Assembly: GCA_011389995.1 (NCBI GenBank)
Contig: JAABTG010000033.1
Coordinates: 1-38,948, forward strand
Origin: Thiotrichales bacterium
Lineage (GTDB): Bacteria; Pseudomonadota; Gammaproteobacteria; JAABTG01
Length of the DNA: 38,948 nt
Direction: 5' to 3'
A program made the position numbers and the translations under genes. Positions 16,619 to 25,858 of this stretch are shown here, in pieces. A model generated the notes under the pieces. The model worked only from the letters and a program-made list of their open reading frames with translations. It did not search any database and was not told where the DNA came from. Positions within the stretch are counted from its first letter, which is position 1; each line of letters begins with the position of its first letter.

Positions 16619-18036
16619 TGAAGGCCGGGGGGCCGTGGCGCGCCGCGGTCCTCGCCGCCGCGGCGGGGGTGCCGGGTGTGGCGGTGGCCATGCCGGAGCG
16701 CATGGACCTCACCGGCCACTGGGTAGGCTTCATGGCCATCGCCCTGTTCGTCATCGCGTACGGGCTGGTGATGGCGGAGGAGTTCACCCACCTGCGCAAG
16801 TCCAAGCCCATGATCATCGCCGCCGGCATCATCTGGGCGGCCATCGGCATGGTCTATACCGGTGAGGGCGACACCGAGACGGCCCAGCAGGCCCTGCGGC
16901 ACTATATCCTCGAGTTCGCGGAGCTCGGCCTGTTCCTGCTGGTGGCCATGACCTACATCAACGCCATGGAGGAGCGCCGGGTGTTCGATGCCCTGCGCTC
17001 CTGGCTGGTGCGCTCCGGTTTCGGTTTCCGGCAGTTGTTCTGGATCACCGGCCTGCTGGCCTTCTTCATATCACCGGTGGCGGACAATCTCACCACCGCC
17101 CTGTTGATGGCCACGGTGGTGCTGTCGGTGGGGGGTGGGAACCCCCGTTTCATCACCCTGGCCTGTATCAACATCGTGGTGGCCGCCAACGCCGGCGGGG
17201 CCTTCAGTCCCTTCGGGGACATCACCACCCTGATGGTATGGCAAAAGGGCATCGTGGAGTTCTGGGGGTTCTTCGCCCTGTTCATACCCGCGGTGGTGAA
17301 CTTCCTCATTCCCGCCCTGCTGATGCACTTCGCGGTGCCGCGGCAGCGGCCCGTGGTGGCGGAGGAGACGGTCACCCTGCACCGGGGTGCCCGCCGCATC
17401 ATCCTGCTGTTCGTGGCCACCATCGCCACCGCCGTGGTGTTCCACAACCTCCTGCATCTGCCGCCGGTGGTGGGGATGCTGACGGGCATGGGCTACCTGC
17501 AGATATTCGGCTACTACCTGGCGCGCACCCACGAGCGGGACCAGCGGCACCTGGCGCACTACGGCTTGCCCGCAGGTGAACTGGGTGACATCGTGCCCTT
17601 CGATGTGTTCCGCTCGGTGGCGCGTTCCGAGTGGGATACCCTGTTTTTCTTCTACGGCGTGGTGGCCTGTGTCGGGGGGCTCGGTTTTATCGGCTATCTG
17701 GAGCTGGTGTCCCACACCATGTACACCGGCTGGGGGGCCACCTACGCCAACGTGGCCGTGGGGGTGCTGTCCGCCATCGTCGACAACATCCCGGTGATGT
17801 TTGCGGTACTCAGTATGGAGCCCGCCATGTCCCATGGGCAGTGGCTGCTGGTGACCCTCACCGCGGGCGTGGGGGGTTCCCTGCTGTCGGTGGGTTCCGC
17901 CGCGGGGGTGGCCCTTATGGGGCTGGCGCGGGGCAAGTACACCTTCTTCGGACACCTGCGCTGGACACCGGTGATCCTGCTGGGCTATGCCGGCGGCATT
18001 GCCGTCCATTTCTGGATCAATGCCCGGTTGTTCTAA
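16618..18036 (+). CDS. nhaD: NhaD-type Na+/H+ antiporter
   Basis: 472 residues, about 12-13 membrane helices, with an N-terminal signal-like segment ending in AVAMPE. The NhaD hallmarks are present: ISPVADNLTTALLMATVVL, NAGGAFSPFGDITTLMVWQKG, and SAIVDNIPVMFAVLSM. The two Asp-containing broken-helix motifs are expected to bind Na+. NhaD exports Na+ in exchange for protons in marine and haloalkaliphilic bacteria. TGATG coupling to the SLC13 gene suggests that it recycles the Na+ brought in by that symporter. No clear U-tract terminator follows. Confidence 0.93.
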   Translation: MKAGGPWRAAVLAAAAGVPGVAVAMPERMDLTGHWVGFMAIALFVIAYGLVMAEEFTHLRKSKPMIIAAGIIWAAIGMVYTGEGDTETAQQALRHYILEFAELGLFLLVAMTYINAMEERRVFDALRSWLVRSGFGFRQLFWITGLLAFFISPVADNLTTALLMATVVLSVGGGNPRFITLACINIVVAANAGGAFSPFGDITTLMVWQKGIVEFWGFFALFIPAVVNFLIPALLMHFAVPRQRPVVAEETVTLHRGARRIILLFVATIATAVVFHNLLHLPPVVGMLTGMGYLQIFGYYLARTHERDQRHLAHYGLPAGELGDIVPFDVFRSVARSEWDTLFFFYGVVACVGGLGFIGYLELVSHTMYTGWGATYANVAVGVLSAIVDNIPVMFAVLSMEPAMSHGQWLLVTLTAGVGGSLLSVGSAAGVALMGLARGKYTFFGHLRWTPVILLGYAGGIAVHFWINARLF

Positions 18037-18077
18037 AAGGCGCCGGCGTTTTGGTAAAATCCATGACGTATTGATAA

Positions 18078-18106
18078 TGAATATCCCCCCGCGGCGCGCG
18101 TATAAT
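18078..18106 (+). promoter_or_regulatory. sigma70-type promoter for tRNA-Leu
   Basis: A perfect TATAAT at 18101-18106 has TGAATA 17 bases upstream (18078-18083) as a weak -35. Transcription would begin near 18113, about 60 bases before the tRNA. A better -35-like TTGATA at 18071 is too far away. Confidence 0.5.
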
Positions 18107-18173
18107 CCTCATTAACTTCCATCCCGCCATCGCCCTTGCGCCCGGGCATGCGGGCTAACTTCATGATTTTTAG

Positions 18174-18258
18174 GCGAAAGTGGCGGAATCGGTAGACGCG
18201 CTGGATTTAGGTTCCAGTCCCGTAAGGGGTGAGAGTTCGAATCTCTTCTTTCGCACCA
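18174..18258 (+). tRNA. tRNA-Leu (anticodon UAG)
   Basis: 85 bases. Acceptor arms GCGAAAG and CTTTCGC pair perfectly, and the 3' CCA is encoded. The anticodon stem CTGGA/TCCAG encloses loop TTTAGGT with anticodon TAG. A type II variable arm (CCCGTAAGGGG) and a T-loop GTTCGAATC are present. It lies directly upstream of tig. Confidence 0.97.
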
Positions 18259-18288
18259 GCCAGCGGGGAGGCCCTCGGAGGGAAGTCC

Positions 18289-18316
18289 CCGACCCCCCTA
18301 AACGGACGGGGGTTGG
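18289..18316 (+). terminator. hairpin after tRNA-Leu (possible terminator or processing stem)
   Basis: CCGACCCCC pairs with GGGGGTTGG (nine pairs including one G-U) around a ten-base loop, 30 bases after the tRNA. No U-tract follows, so termination would be weak. The rest of the 196-base tRNA-tig gap shows only the tig ribosome site. Confidence 0.3.
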
Positions 18317-18454
18317 TCGTGATGGGGGGGCGGCCGGCGCCCAAAACCTTGGCAGGTTTAGGTTGAAACGGTTTTCCTTAAACTGAAATTCTAATGGGTA
18401 CCCGGCGACGGCGATGTGGCGCATCACCTGACGGGGCAGAAACGAGGTGAGTAG

Positions 18455-19747
18455 ATGCAAGTATCAGTGAGCGTTGGTGACGGACTGGAGCGACGCATGA
18501 CGGTCCAGATCCCGGAGGAGCAGATTTCCCCGGAAGTGGACAAGCGCCTCCAGTCGTTGCAGCGCACGGTCAGGCTGGACGGCTTCCGGCCGGGCAAGGT
18601 GCCGTTCAAGGTCCTCAAGCAGAAGTACAGCGATGGCGTCCGTCATGAGGTTTTGACGGGGCTGGTGGAGGCCACCTATTCCCAGGCCCTCATGCAGGAG
18701 GGCCTGAAGCCCGCCGGGGCGCCGAGCATCGAGGACCTGAGCGACCAGAAGGGCGATGGTTTCTCTTATACCGCCACCTTCGAGGTCTACCCCGACATCC
18801 AGGTGCCGGATGTGAGCACCTTCGAACTGGTGCGGGAGACCGCAGAGGTCGCCGACCAGGACGTGGACGACATGCTGGAGACCCTGCGGGCCCAGCGCGC
18901 CACCTGGGAGGATGTGGACCGCCCGGCCGAGATGGGCGACCAGGTCATCGCCGATTTCGCGGGCAGCGTGGACGGCGCGCCCCTGGAAGGCGGTGCCGGC
19001 AGCGACGTGGCCATCGAACTGGGCACCGGACGCCTCATCGATGGTTTCGAGGCGGGCCTGGTGGGCCTGCGGGCCGGGGATCAGAAGACCCTGGAACTGA
19101 GCTTTCCCGAGGGCTACCACGCCGAGCAGCTCTCGGGCAAGCCGGTGTCCTTCGAGGTCACGGTCAAGAAGGTACAGAGCAAGCGCCTGCCGGAGTTCGA
19201 CGAGGAATTCGTCAAGTCCTTCGGCATCGAAAGCGGACAGCTGGAGGACCTCAAGGCGGACGTGCGGCTCAACATGGAGCGGGAACTGAGGGATGCCCTC
19301 CTGAACCGCGTCAAGGGCCGTGTCATCGAGGGCCTGCTGGATGCCGCGGATATGGACGTGCCCCAGGCCCTGGTGAAGGCGGAGGCGGAACGTATCGCGT
19401 CGGCCGCGAAGGCGGACCCCAACCGGCCGCCGGTGGATGTCGATGCGATCCGGCCCGAGGCCCGGCGCCGGGTGGCGGTGGCCCTCCTGATGACGGAGAT
19501 CGTCAGCACCAACGAGCTCAAGCTGGACGAGGACAAGGTGCGCGAGCAGGTGAACAGTATCGCCGCCAGTTACGAAGACAGCCAGCAGGTGGTGGACTGG
19601 TATTATGGCGATCCCCAGCGGCTCAACGAGATTCAGTCGCTGGTGATGGAGAATCAAGTGGTGGACTGGGTGCTGGAACGGGCCCAGGTCACAGAGGAAC
19701 AGCGCTCGTTTGACGAGATCATGAAACCGGGTCAGACTTCTTCCTGA
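18455..19747 (+). CDS. tig: trigger factor, ribosome-associated chaperone and prolyl isomerase
   Basis: 430 residues, the normal family length. The N-terminal ribosome-binding domain (1-115) has the signature GFRPGKVP (43-50). The FKBP-type isomerase domain (~150-245) includes IADFAGSVDG and ELGTGRLIDGFEAGLVG. The C-terminal chaperone domain is helical. It binds at the ribosome exit tunnel and shields nascent chains. GAGGTGA lies seven bases before the ATG. It heads the conserved tig-clpP-clpX-lon order. Confidence 0.98.
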   Translation: MQVSVSVGDGLERRMTVQIPEEQISPEVDKRLQSLQRTVRLDGFRPGKVPFKVLKQKYSDGVRHEVLTGLVEATYSQALMQEGLKPAGAPSIEDLSDQKGDGFSYTATFEVYPDIQVPDVSTFELVRETAEVADQDVDDMLETLRAQRATWEDVDRPAEMGDQVIADFAGSVDGAPLEGGAGSDVAIELGTGRLIDGFEAGLVGLRAGDQKTLELSFPEGYHAEQLSGKPVSFEVTVKKVQSKRLPEFDEEFVKSFGIESGQLEDLKADVRLNMERELRDALLNRVKGRVIEGLLDAADMDVPQALVKAEAERIASAAKADPNRPPVDVDAIRPEARRRVAVALLMTEIVSTNELKLDEDKVREQVNSIAASYEDSQQVVDWYYGDPQRLNEIQSLVMENQVVDWVLERAQVTEEQRSFDEIMKPGQTSS

Positions 19748-19774
19748 CCCCCAACCCGGGTCACGCATAACCAC

Positions 19775-20419
19775 ATGTCGGATACAAACCATTCAAAGCA
19801 CCCCATGGAGCCGTCTGCGCTCAACCTCGTACCCATAGTGGTCGAGCAGTCATCCCGGGGGGAGCGTTCCTATGACATCTACTCCCGCTTGCTCAAGGAG
19901 CGGGTGGTGTTCCTGGTGGGGCCCGTCGAGGACCAGGTGGCCAACCTCGTGGTGGCCCAGCTGCTGTTCCTCGAGTCGGAGAATCCCGACAAGGACATCC
20001 ATTTCTATATCAACTCCCCGGGTGGGGCAGTGACGGCCGGGCTGGCCATCTACGACACCATGCGTTTCATCAAGCCCGACATCAGCACCATGTGCGTGGG
20101 CCAGGCGGCCAGCATGGGGGCGCTGTTACTGGCGGGCGGCGCCAAGGGCAAGCGCTTCTGCCTGCCCCATTCCCGCATGATGATCCATCAGCCCCTCGGC
20201 GGATATCAGGGTCAGGCGTCGGATATCGACATTCATGCCCGGGAGATCCTGAAGATTCGTGAACAATTGAACCAGATTCTTGCCGAACATACAGGGCAAC
20301 CCCTGGAACGCATCCGCGAAGACACCGAGCGGGACTTCTTTATGGGAGGCGAGGAGGCCGTGAAGTACGGTCTGGTGGACGAAGTGCTTGCACTGCGTGG
20401 ACAGACCGCGAACACCTGA
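19775..20419 (+). CDS. clpP: ATP-dependent Clp protease proteolytic subunit ClpP
   Basis: 214 residues. Catalytic triad Ser113 (GQAASMGA), His138 ([10 protein letters not shown]) and Asp187 (EDTERDFF) is in place. The family opening [18 protein letters not shown] is also present. ClpP forms the 14-subunit chamber that degrades substrates delivered by ClpX or ClpA. I use ATG 19775, which gives a short propeptide like that of enteric ClpP; ATG 19805 would remove ten residues. Neither has a strong ribosome site. Confidence 0.98.
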   Translation: MSDTNHSKHPMEPSALNLVPIVVEQSSRGERSYDIYSRLLKERVVFLVGPVEDQVANLVVAQLLFLESENPDKDIHFYINSPGGAVTAGLAIYDTMRFIKPDISTMCVGQAASMGALLLAGGAKGKRFCLPHSRMMIHQPLGGYQGQASDIDIHAREILKIREQLNQILAEHTGQPLERIREDTERDFFMGGEEAVKYGLVDEVLALRGQTANT

Positions 20420-20520
20420 GGCGGGGTTCCAACCCGTCACGGCACCGCGACGTGCCGCCATTCGCTCAGGCGCCGCGGCGCCGCGGATGAAGGACGGTGA
20501 CACGAAACGTCATCGCCGTG

Positions 20521-20551
20521 CCCGGCTGATTGCTTATTTCAGCGGCCGGGC
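20521..20551 (+). repeat. inverted repeat in the clpP-clpX spacer
   Basis: GCCCGGCTGA and TCAGCGGCCGGGC form a hairpin (with a small bulge) in the 172-base clpP-clpX gap. A perfect 14-base GC palindrome built on GGCGCCGCGGCGCC lies just upstream near 20470. No U-tract follows. It may be an attenuator or RNA-processing stem between two genes that need different expression levels. Confidence 0.3.
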
Positions 20552-20591
20552 CTGTGTAAATGCGAGGAGCTTGAACTGAGGTGGCCTTTTT

Positions 20592-21884
20592 ATGAGCAAT
20601 GACAAGCCGGGCACGGGCAAAGGTGGAGACGGGGATCGGCTGCTGTACTGTTCCTTCTGCGGGAAGAGTCAGCACGAGGTCCGCAAACTGATCGCGGGAC
20701 CATCCGTCTTCATATGCGACGAATGCGTCGAGTTGTGCAATGACATCATTCGCGAGGAGATCCAGGAAAAGGCGTCATCCCATCAGGGTAGCAAGCTCCC
20801 GTCTCCCAAGGAGATCAACACCATCCTGGATGACTACGTGGTGGGTCAGGAACACGCCAAGAAGGTGCTTTCGGTGGCCGTTTACAACCACTACAAGCGC
20901 CTTGAGACGGGTACCAAGGGCGACGACGTGGAGTTGTCCAAGACCAATGTGCTGCTCATCGGGCCCACGGGTTGCGGCAAGACCCTGCTGGCCGAGACCC
21001 TGGCACGGCTGCTCAACGTCCCCTTCACCATTGCCGACGCCACCACCCTCACCGAGGCGGGTTACGTGGGGGAAGACGTGGAAAACATCATTCAGAAGCT
21101 GTTGCAGAAGTGCGATTATGATGTCGAAAAGGCCCAGACGGGCATCGTCTACATCGACGAGATAGACAAGATATCCCGCAAATCCGACAACCCCTCCATC
21201 ACCCGCGATGTGTCCGGCGAGGGCGTGCAGCAGGCCCTGCTCAAGCTGGTGGAAGGCACCGTGGCATCGGTACCGCCCCAGGGGGGGCGCAAGCACCCCC
21301 AGCAGGAGTTCCTTCAGGTCAACACCGGCAACATCCTGTTTATCTGCGGCGGCGCCTTCAATGGGCTGGACAAAATAATCAAGGAACGCTCCATGGAGCG
21401 GGGCGGTATCGGGTTCAAGGCCGAGGTCCGGGGCAAGGAGGATGTAAAGCCGGTGGGCGAGGTGCTTTCCGACGTGGAGCCGGAAGACCTCATCAAGTTC
21501 GGCCTCATACCCGAGTTTGTCGGACGGTTGCCGGTAGCGGCCACCCTCGGCGAGCTCGAGGAGGCCCAGCTGGTGCAGATCCTCACCGAGCCCAAGAATG
21601 CCATCACCAAGCAGTACGAGCGCATGTTCGCCATGGAAGGGGCCGAAGTGGAGTTCCGGGAGGATGCGCTGCGCGCGGTGGCCCGCAAGGCCATGGACCG
21701 CAAGACCGGCGCCCGGGGCCTGCGCTCCATTCTGGAGCACGTGTTGCTGGATACCATGTACGACCTGCCTTCCATGGAGGGGGTCCACAAGGTGGTGGTG
21801 GACGAGGCCGCCATCAAAGGCGAGTCCCGGCCTCTGATCATCTACGAAGGCGATGCGGACAGGAAGCTGGCCGCCTCCGACTGA
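20592..21884 (+). CDS. clpX: ATP-dependent Clp protease ATP-binding subunit ClpX
   Basis: 430 residues. N-terminal zinc domain with Cys20, Cys23, Cys42 and Cys45. AAA+ module with Walker A GPTGCGKT (124-131), Walker B VYIDEID (Asp189, Glu190), a pore loop near GYVGEDVE, and the sensor/arginine-finger region PEFVGRLP. The ClpP-docking IGF loop is visible as RGGIGFKAE. ClpX unfolds tagged proteins and threads them into ClpP. ATG 20592 is weakly preceded by GAGGTGGCC, 8 or more bases away. Confidence 0.98.
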   Translation: MSNDKPGTGKGGDGDRLLYCSFCGKSQHEVRKLIAGPSVFICDECVELCNDIIREEIQEKASSHQGSKLPSPKEINTILDDYVVGQEHAKKVLSVAVYNHYKRLETGTKGDDVELSKTNVLLIGPTGCGKTLLAETLARLLNVPFTIADATTLTEAGYVGEDVENIIQKLLQKCDYDVEKAQTGIVYIDEIDKISRKSDNPSITRDVSGEGVQQALLKLVEGTVASVPPQGGRKHPQQEFLQVNTGNILFICGGAFNGLDKIIKERSMERGGIGFKAEVRGKEDVKPVGEVLSDVEPEDLIKFGLIPEFVGRLPVAATLGELEEAQLVQILTEPKNAITKQYERMFAMEGAEVEFREDALRAVARKAMDRKTGARGLRSILEHVLLDTMYDLPSMEGVHKVVVDEAAIKGESRPLIIYEGDADRKLAASD

Positions 21885-21908
21885 CAGTGGTGACGACGCC
21901 GAGGTCGC

Positions 21909-21938
21909 CTTGAAAACCGGGGAAGCGGGACCCACGTA
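21909..21938 (+). promoter_or_regulatory. candidate sigma32 (heat-shock) promoter of lon
   Basis: CTTGAAA at 21909-21915 is an exact sigma32 -35 element. After 14-15 bases comes ACCCACGT/CCCACGTA (21930-21938), a partial match to the CCCCATNT -10. It lies about 120 bases before the lon start. Enterobacterial lon is a known sigma32 target, which makes the match plausible. The -10 is imperfect. Confidence 0.4.
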
Positions 21939-22058
21939 GTTAACCATTCGCCGGGCGGCCATAGGGAAGGCGGTCTCTCGATCAGGCAGGGCGGCGGATA
22001 CGCGAAGGGACCCCCCGACGCCTCGATTCCCCGCCGAACACACCAGAGGTAACCAACC

Positions 22059-24506
22059 GTGGCCGACACCAAGAATTCCCCCAACGCGATGGATGAGCAG
22101 ACCGTCATCACTCCCGTCCTTCCCCTGCGTGACGTGGTGGTCTACCCCCACATGGTCATTCCCTTGTTCGTGGGCCGGGAGAAATCCATTGCCGCCCTGG
22201 AACAGGCCATGGAGGATGGCAAGCAGATCCTCCTGGTGGCCCAGAAGAACGCCTCCCAGGACGATCCCCAGCCCGAGGACATCTACCGGGTGGGCACCCT
22301 TGCCACCATCCTGCAATTGCTGAAGCTGCCCGACGGCACCGTCAAGGTCCTGGTGGAAGGCGTCAAACGGGCCACCGTGCTCCATTTCATCGGTGAGCAG
22401 GACTTCTTCTCGGCCCAGGCCAGGATGTTCGAGGACGAGGTGGTGAGCGACCGCGAGGCCGATGTGCTGACCCGCTCCGTACTCGCCCAGTTCGAACAGT
22501 ACGTCAAGCTGAACAAGAAGGTGCCGCCGGAGATCCTGGCCTCCCTGTCCAGCATCGACGAGCCCGGCCGTCTCGCCGACACCATCGCCGCCCATCTCGC
22601 CGTGAAGCTCGACGAGAAGCAGAAGCTGCTCGAGGTGGAGAACGTGCGGGAGCGTCTGGAGGCCCTGGTGGCCCTCATGGAGGGCGAACTCGACCTGTTG
22701 CAGGTGGAGAAGCGGATCCGCGGCCGGGTCAAGAAACAGATGGAGAAGAGCCAGCGCGAGTACTATCTGAATGAGCAGATGAAGGCCATCCAGAAGGAAC
22801 TCGGCGACATGGACGACGCCCCCAACGAGATCGAGGACCTGGCGAACAAGATCGAGTCCTCCGGCATGCCCAAGGAGGCCAAGGACAAGGCCACCTCCGA
22901 GCTCAACAAGCTGAAGATGATGTCGCCCATGTCGGCCGAGGCCACCGTGGTGCGTAACTACGTGGACTGGCTGGTGAGCGTGCCGTGGAAGAAGCGCACC
23001 AAGATCCGTCACGATCTGAAGAAGGCGGAAGAGGTCCTGGACGAGGATCACTACGGGCTGGAGCGGGTCAAGGAGCGCATCATCGAGTACCTGGCGGTGC
23101 AGCAGCGGGTCAAGAAGCTCAAGGGCCCGATCCTCTGCCTGGTGGGTTCACCCGGCGTGGGCAAGACCTCCGTGGGACGCTCCATCGCCCGTGCCACCAA
23201 CCGTAAGTTTGCGCGTATGGCCCTGGGCGGTGTACGCGACGAGGCCGAGATCCGTGGCCATCGCCGTACCTACATCGGCGCCCTGCCCGGCAAGATCGTT
23301 CAGAACCTGGCCAAGGTGGCGGTGCGCAACCCGTTGTTCCTGCTGGACGAGGTGGACAAGATGTCCATGGACTTCAGGGGCGACCCGGCGTCTGCTTTGC
23401 TGGAGGTCCTGGACCCGGAACAGAACAACACCTTCAACGATCACTATCTGGAGGTGGACTACGACCTTTCCGAGGTCATGTTCGTCACCACCGCCAATAC
23501 CCTCAACATCCCACCGCCCCTGCTGGATCGCATGGAGGTGATACGCCTCTCCGGTTACACGGAGGATGAGAAGCTCAACATTGCCACCCGCTACCTGATC
23601 CCCAAGCAGGTGAAGAGCAACGGGCTGAAGGAAGACGAGATCACCATCAGCGAAAGCGCCATCCGGGACATCATCCGCCATTACACCCGTGAGGCCGGTG
23701 TCCGCAATCTGGAGCGGGAGGTGTCGAAGATATGCCGCAAGGTGGTGAAGCGTCTGCTCATCGAGTCGGATACCAACCGGGTCATGGTGAACTCCCGCAA
23801 CCTCGACAAGTATCTGGGGGTGAGGCGTTTCCGCTTCGGGCGGGCCGACGAGGAGGACCGCATCGGCCAGGTCACGGGCCTCGCCTGGACCGAAGTCGGT
23901 GGCGATCTCCTCACCATCGAGGCGGCCATCATGCCGGGCAAGGGCAAGCTCAGTCATACCGGTCAGCTCGGTGACGTGATGCAGGAGTCCATCCAGGCCG
24001 CCATGTCGGTGGTGAGGAGTCGTACTGCATTCCTGGGGATCGAAGAGGAGTTTTACCAGCAACACGATATCCACGTTCACGTGCCCGAGGGGGCCACGCC
24101 GAAGGATGGCCCGAGCGCGGGGGTCGGAATGTGTACGTCCCTGGTGTCCGTGCTTACGGGAATACCGGTGCGGTCCTCCGTAGCCATGACGGGTGAGATT
24201 ACCCTGAGAGGCGAAGTGCTTCCCATCGGCGGCCTGAAGGAGAAACTGCTGGCCGCTTTGCGGGGTGGCATTGAAACCGTGCTGATTCCGGAAGAAAATA
24301 GGCGCGACCTTGTGGAGATCCCCCAGAATATTAAAAAGAATCTCGATATTCGGTGCGTGCGCTGGATAGAAGAGGTCCTGCCGGTGGCTTTGCAGCACAT
24401 GCCGGACCATCTGCCGAAAGAGGCCAAGGAAGGGGAAAGCGCGGAAAAGGTAGTGGAGTCGGCGGCTCCCGTGAAAAAGAAGGGTGGTCGCCTAACGGCC
24501 CATTGA
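22059..24506 (+). CDS. lon: ATP-dependent protease Lon
   Basis: 815 residues, close to the family's ~785-815. The N-terminal LAN domain opens with [22 protein letters not shown] coiled segment (~190-260) is followed by the AAA+ module with Walker A GSPGVGKT (363-370) and Walker [10 protein letters not shown]. The protease domain has catalytic Ser686 in DGPSAGVGM and the partner Lys in GGLKEKL (727-729). Lon degrades misfolded and regulatory proteins in the cytoplasm. GTG start at 22059 with GAGGT eight bases upstream; ATG 22089 is an alternative. The C-terminal tail is Lys/Gly-rich. Confidence 0.98.
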   Translation: MADTKNSPNAMDEQTVITPVLPLRDVVVYPHMVIPLFVGREKSIAALEQAMEDGKQILLVAQKNASQDDPQPEDIYRVGTLATILQLLKLPDGTVKVLVEGVKRATVLHFIGEQDFFSAQARMFEDEVVSDREADVLTRSVLAQFEQYVKLNKKVPPEILASLSSIDEPGRLADTIAAHLAVKLDEKQKLLEVENVRERLEALVALMEGELDLLQVEKRIRGRVKKQMEKSQREYYLNEQMKAIQKELGDMDDAPNEIEDLANKIESSGMPKEAKDKATSELNKLKMMSPMSAEATVVRNYVDWLVSVPWKKRTKIRHDLKKAEEVLDEDHYGLERVKERIIEYLAVQQRVKKLKGPILCLVGSPGVGKTSVGRSIARATNRKFARMALGGVRDEAEIRGHRRTYIGALPGKIVQNLAKVAVRNPLFLLDEVDKMSMDFRGDPASALLEVLDPEQNNTFNDHYLEVDYDLSEVMFVTTANTLNIPPPLLDRMEVIRLSGYTEDEKLNIATRYLIPKQVKSNGLKEDEITISESAIRDIIRHYTREAGVRNLEREVSKICRKVVKRLLIESDTNRVMVNSRNLDKYLGVRRFRFGRADEEDRIGQVTGLAWTEVGGDLLTIEAAIMPGKGKLSHTGQLGDVMQESIQAAMSVVRSRTAFLGIEEEFYQQHDIHVHVPEGATPKDGPSAGVGMCTSLVSVLTGIPVRSSVAMTGEITLRGEVLPIGGLKEKLLAALRGGIETVLIPEENRRDLVEIPQNIKKNLDIRCVRWIEEVLPVALQHMPDHLPKEAKEGESAEKVVESAAPVKKKGGRLTAH

Positions 24507-24613
24507 TGAGAGAGATGGATGGCCGACTGCCCCCCGTCGTCCCAGGGCGAGGGGCTCGGGTGGGTCAGGGCAAACATCCTTGACCGATGGGGTCGGGCTG
24601 CTCAAAAGAAAGC

Positions 24614-24870
24614 ATGATTTGATCCGTCCAGGATTGAATCAGCCTCGCTTGCTCCGGGCGATACCCGGACCAAGTTTACGAATTCCAATCGCTTACACGA
24701 TTGATGGGTTGGTCCTCACCACGCCGTGCTGTCCGGCGCCGCGGTCGAGACCGGGGGCAAGCCTTCCATGGCTTGCCCGTTCGCCCAGGACAAGGTCCAC
24801 TGGACCTTGTCCTGGGCCCGGCCCACCCACGGGCCGCACGGGAAGCACTGATTCAATCAGAGCCTCCCTA
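24614..24870 (+). repeat. MITE-like dispersed repeat, copy 1
   Basis: An about 250-base non-coding unit. GATTGAATCAG (24632-24642) and CTGATTCAATC (24848-24858) are perfect 11-base inverted repeats near its ends. A second, inverted and diverged copy lies at about 36819-37041. The two share long near-identical stretches, for example around TTGATGGGTTGG and GGGCCGCACGG, plus the right end. Copy 1 also contains an inner inverted repeat of about 14 bases (CAGGACAAGGTCCA facing TGGACCTTGTCCTG). No coding capacity. Confidence 0.7.
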
Positions 24871-25122
24871 AATAGATCGTGTTGTCGGCGGTTCGTCGAT
24901 GGTGTTCAGGGAAGGTTACAGGCCATCGCCGACCAAACCCTTTTTATTCTCCACCATTCGGCTCCACCGTTTCGGCGATGGGTTTAGGACCTGCGGGTGG
25001 CAAACGCAGGCCGGATGGCGCGCATCTGGTGCTTCAGGCCGGGTGAGCCGGCGTCAGGGGTAAGGGATGGGGCGGGCCGCCAATCCGGATTGTCGCGGGG
25101 GTCTGTGGCCCCCTCGGCCAAG

Positions 25123-25152
25123 TTGACTGTTCTTGGGCCCAATTGGTATAAA
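25123..25152 (+). promoter_or_regulatory. sigma70 promoter of hupB
   Basis: TTGACT (25123-25128), an 18-base spacer and TATAAA (25147-25152) make a strong sigma70 promoter about 70 bases before the hupB ATG. It probably also drives the two tRNA genes downstream, because no terminator separates them from hupB. Confidence 0.65.
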
Positions 25153-25221
25153 GCCTGCTTTGTGCGCAGGGATGTCCCGATTTGCGGCCTTTAAAAAATT
25201 CCAAGTTAACGGGGGAAAGTA

Positions 25222-25494
25222 ATGAATAAAGCTGAATTGATTGACGCGGTGGCCGATGAGGCCGATATCTCCAAGGCCGCCGCGACGCGGGCCGTGGACG
25301 CGATGGTGAACGCCATTGCAGGGGCCCTCAAGGGAGGGGATCAGGTGTCCATGGTGGGCTTCGGCTCATTCATGGTTCGGGAGCGCGCCGCCCGCACCGG
25401 CCGCAATCCGCGCACCGGCGAAGAGATCAAGATCGCCGCATCCAAGATGCCGGTGTTCAAGGCTGGTAAAGCCCTTAAGGATGCCGTAAACTGA
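25222..25494 (+). CDS. hupB: DNA-binding protein HU-beta
   Basis: 90 residues, exact family length. It opens [21 protein letters not shown]. The flexible DNA-binding arm includes [22 protein letters not shown] with the Pro that intercalates into DNA, and the end is [14 protein letters not shown] is a nucleoid protein that bends DNA as a dimer. GGGGGAAAG precedes the ATG. Position between lon and ppiD is the classical gammaproteobacterial one. Confidence 0.98.
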   Translation: MNKAELIDAVADEADISKAAATRAVDAMVNAIAGALKGGDQVSMVGFGSFMVRERAARTGRNPRTGEEIKIAASKMPVFKAGKALKDAVN

Positions 25495-25507
25495 TCTGCT
25501 TTCCCCG

Positions 25508-25583
25508 GGGTGCTTAGCTCAGTTGGGAGAGCATCGCCCTTACAAGGCGAGGGTCGGGGGTTCGAACCCCTCAGCACCCACCA
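25508..25583 (+). tRNA. tRNA-Val (anticodon UAC)
   Basis: 76 bases with acceptor GGGTGCT/AGCACCC, D-loop AGTTGGGAGA, anticodon loop CTTACAA (TAC), T-loop GTTCGAACC and encoded CCA. It starts 13 bases after the hupB stop, so co-transcription with hupB is likely. Confidence 0.97.
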
Positions 25584-25606
25584 AATCCCGGGGATACGAG
25601 TTGTTC

Positions 25607-25683
25607 GGAGTGGTAGTTCAGCTGGTTAGAATACCGGCCTGTCACGCCGGGGGTCGCGGGTTCGAGTCCCGTCCACTCCGCCA
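25607..25683 (+). tRNA. tRNA-Asp (anticodon GUC)
   Basis: 77 bases with acceptor GGAGTGG/CCACTCC, anticodon loop CTGTCAC (GTC), T-loop GTTCGAGTC and encoded CCA. It follows tRNA-Val by 23 bases. Confidence 0.97.
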
Positions 25684-25690
25684 TTTTTGC

Positions 25691-25760
25691 GGCGTCTCCG
25701 GGAGGGGACGCCGAAGCCGGCATGAAAAGACAAGGGTGCATCCTGTGATGCGCCCTTTTT
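25691..25760 (+). terminator. Rho-independent terminator after the tRNA pair
   Basis: A first hairpin GGCGTCTCC/GGGGACGCC (25691-25712) is followed by AGGGTGCATC/GATGCGCCCT (25733-25756) with loop CTGT and a run of five T. The second is a textbook intrinsic terminator. It separates the hupB-tRNA unit from ppiD. Confidence 0.8.
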
Positions 25761-25858
25761 CGTATCGGCCCTGTCCTTATCGGCCACGCCCCGTCCCCAC
25801 CCCACGGCTCGCCCGGATACGCGTCGGCGCGCCGGTAGATGACAGAGTGAATTAACAC

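Larger units (their letters stand above)
24507..25221. other. 715-base non-coding region between lon and hupB
   Basis: No convincing gene. It contains a GGTCAGGG/CCTTGACC hairpin (24563-24585) just after lon, without a U-tract. Copy 1 of a dispersed repeat follows (about 24614-24870), then an inverted repeat with arms CGATGG/CCATCG and a following T-run near 24900-24955. The hupB promoter (25123-25152) is at the end. Short open frames here have no coding features. Confidence 0.6.

Noticed and set aside
20775..23051. A 758-codon minus-strand open frame across clpX and lon
   Set aside because: Crosses two conserved genes and their spacer with no domain similarity; shadow frame.
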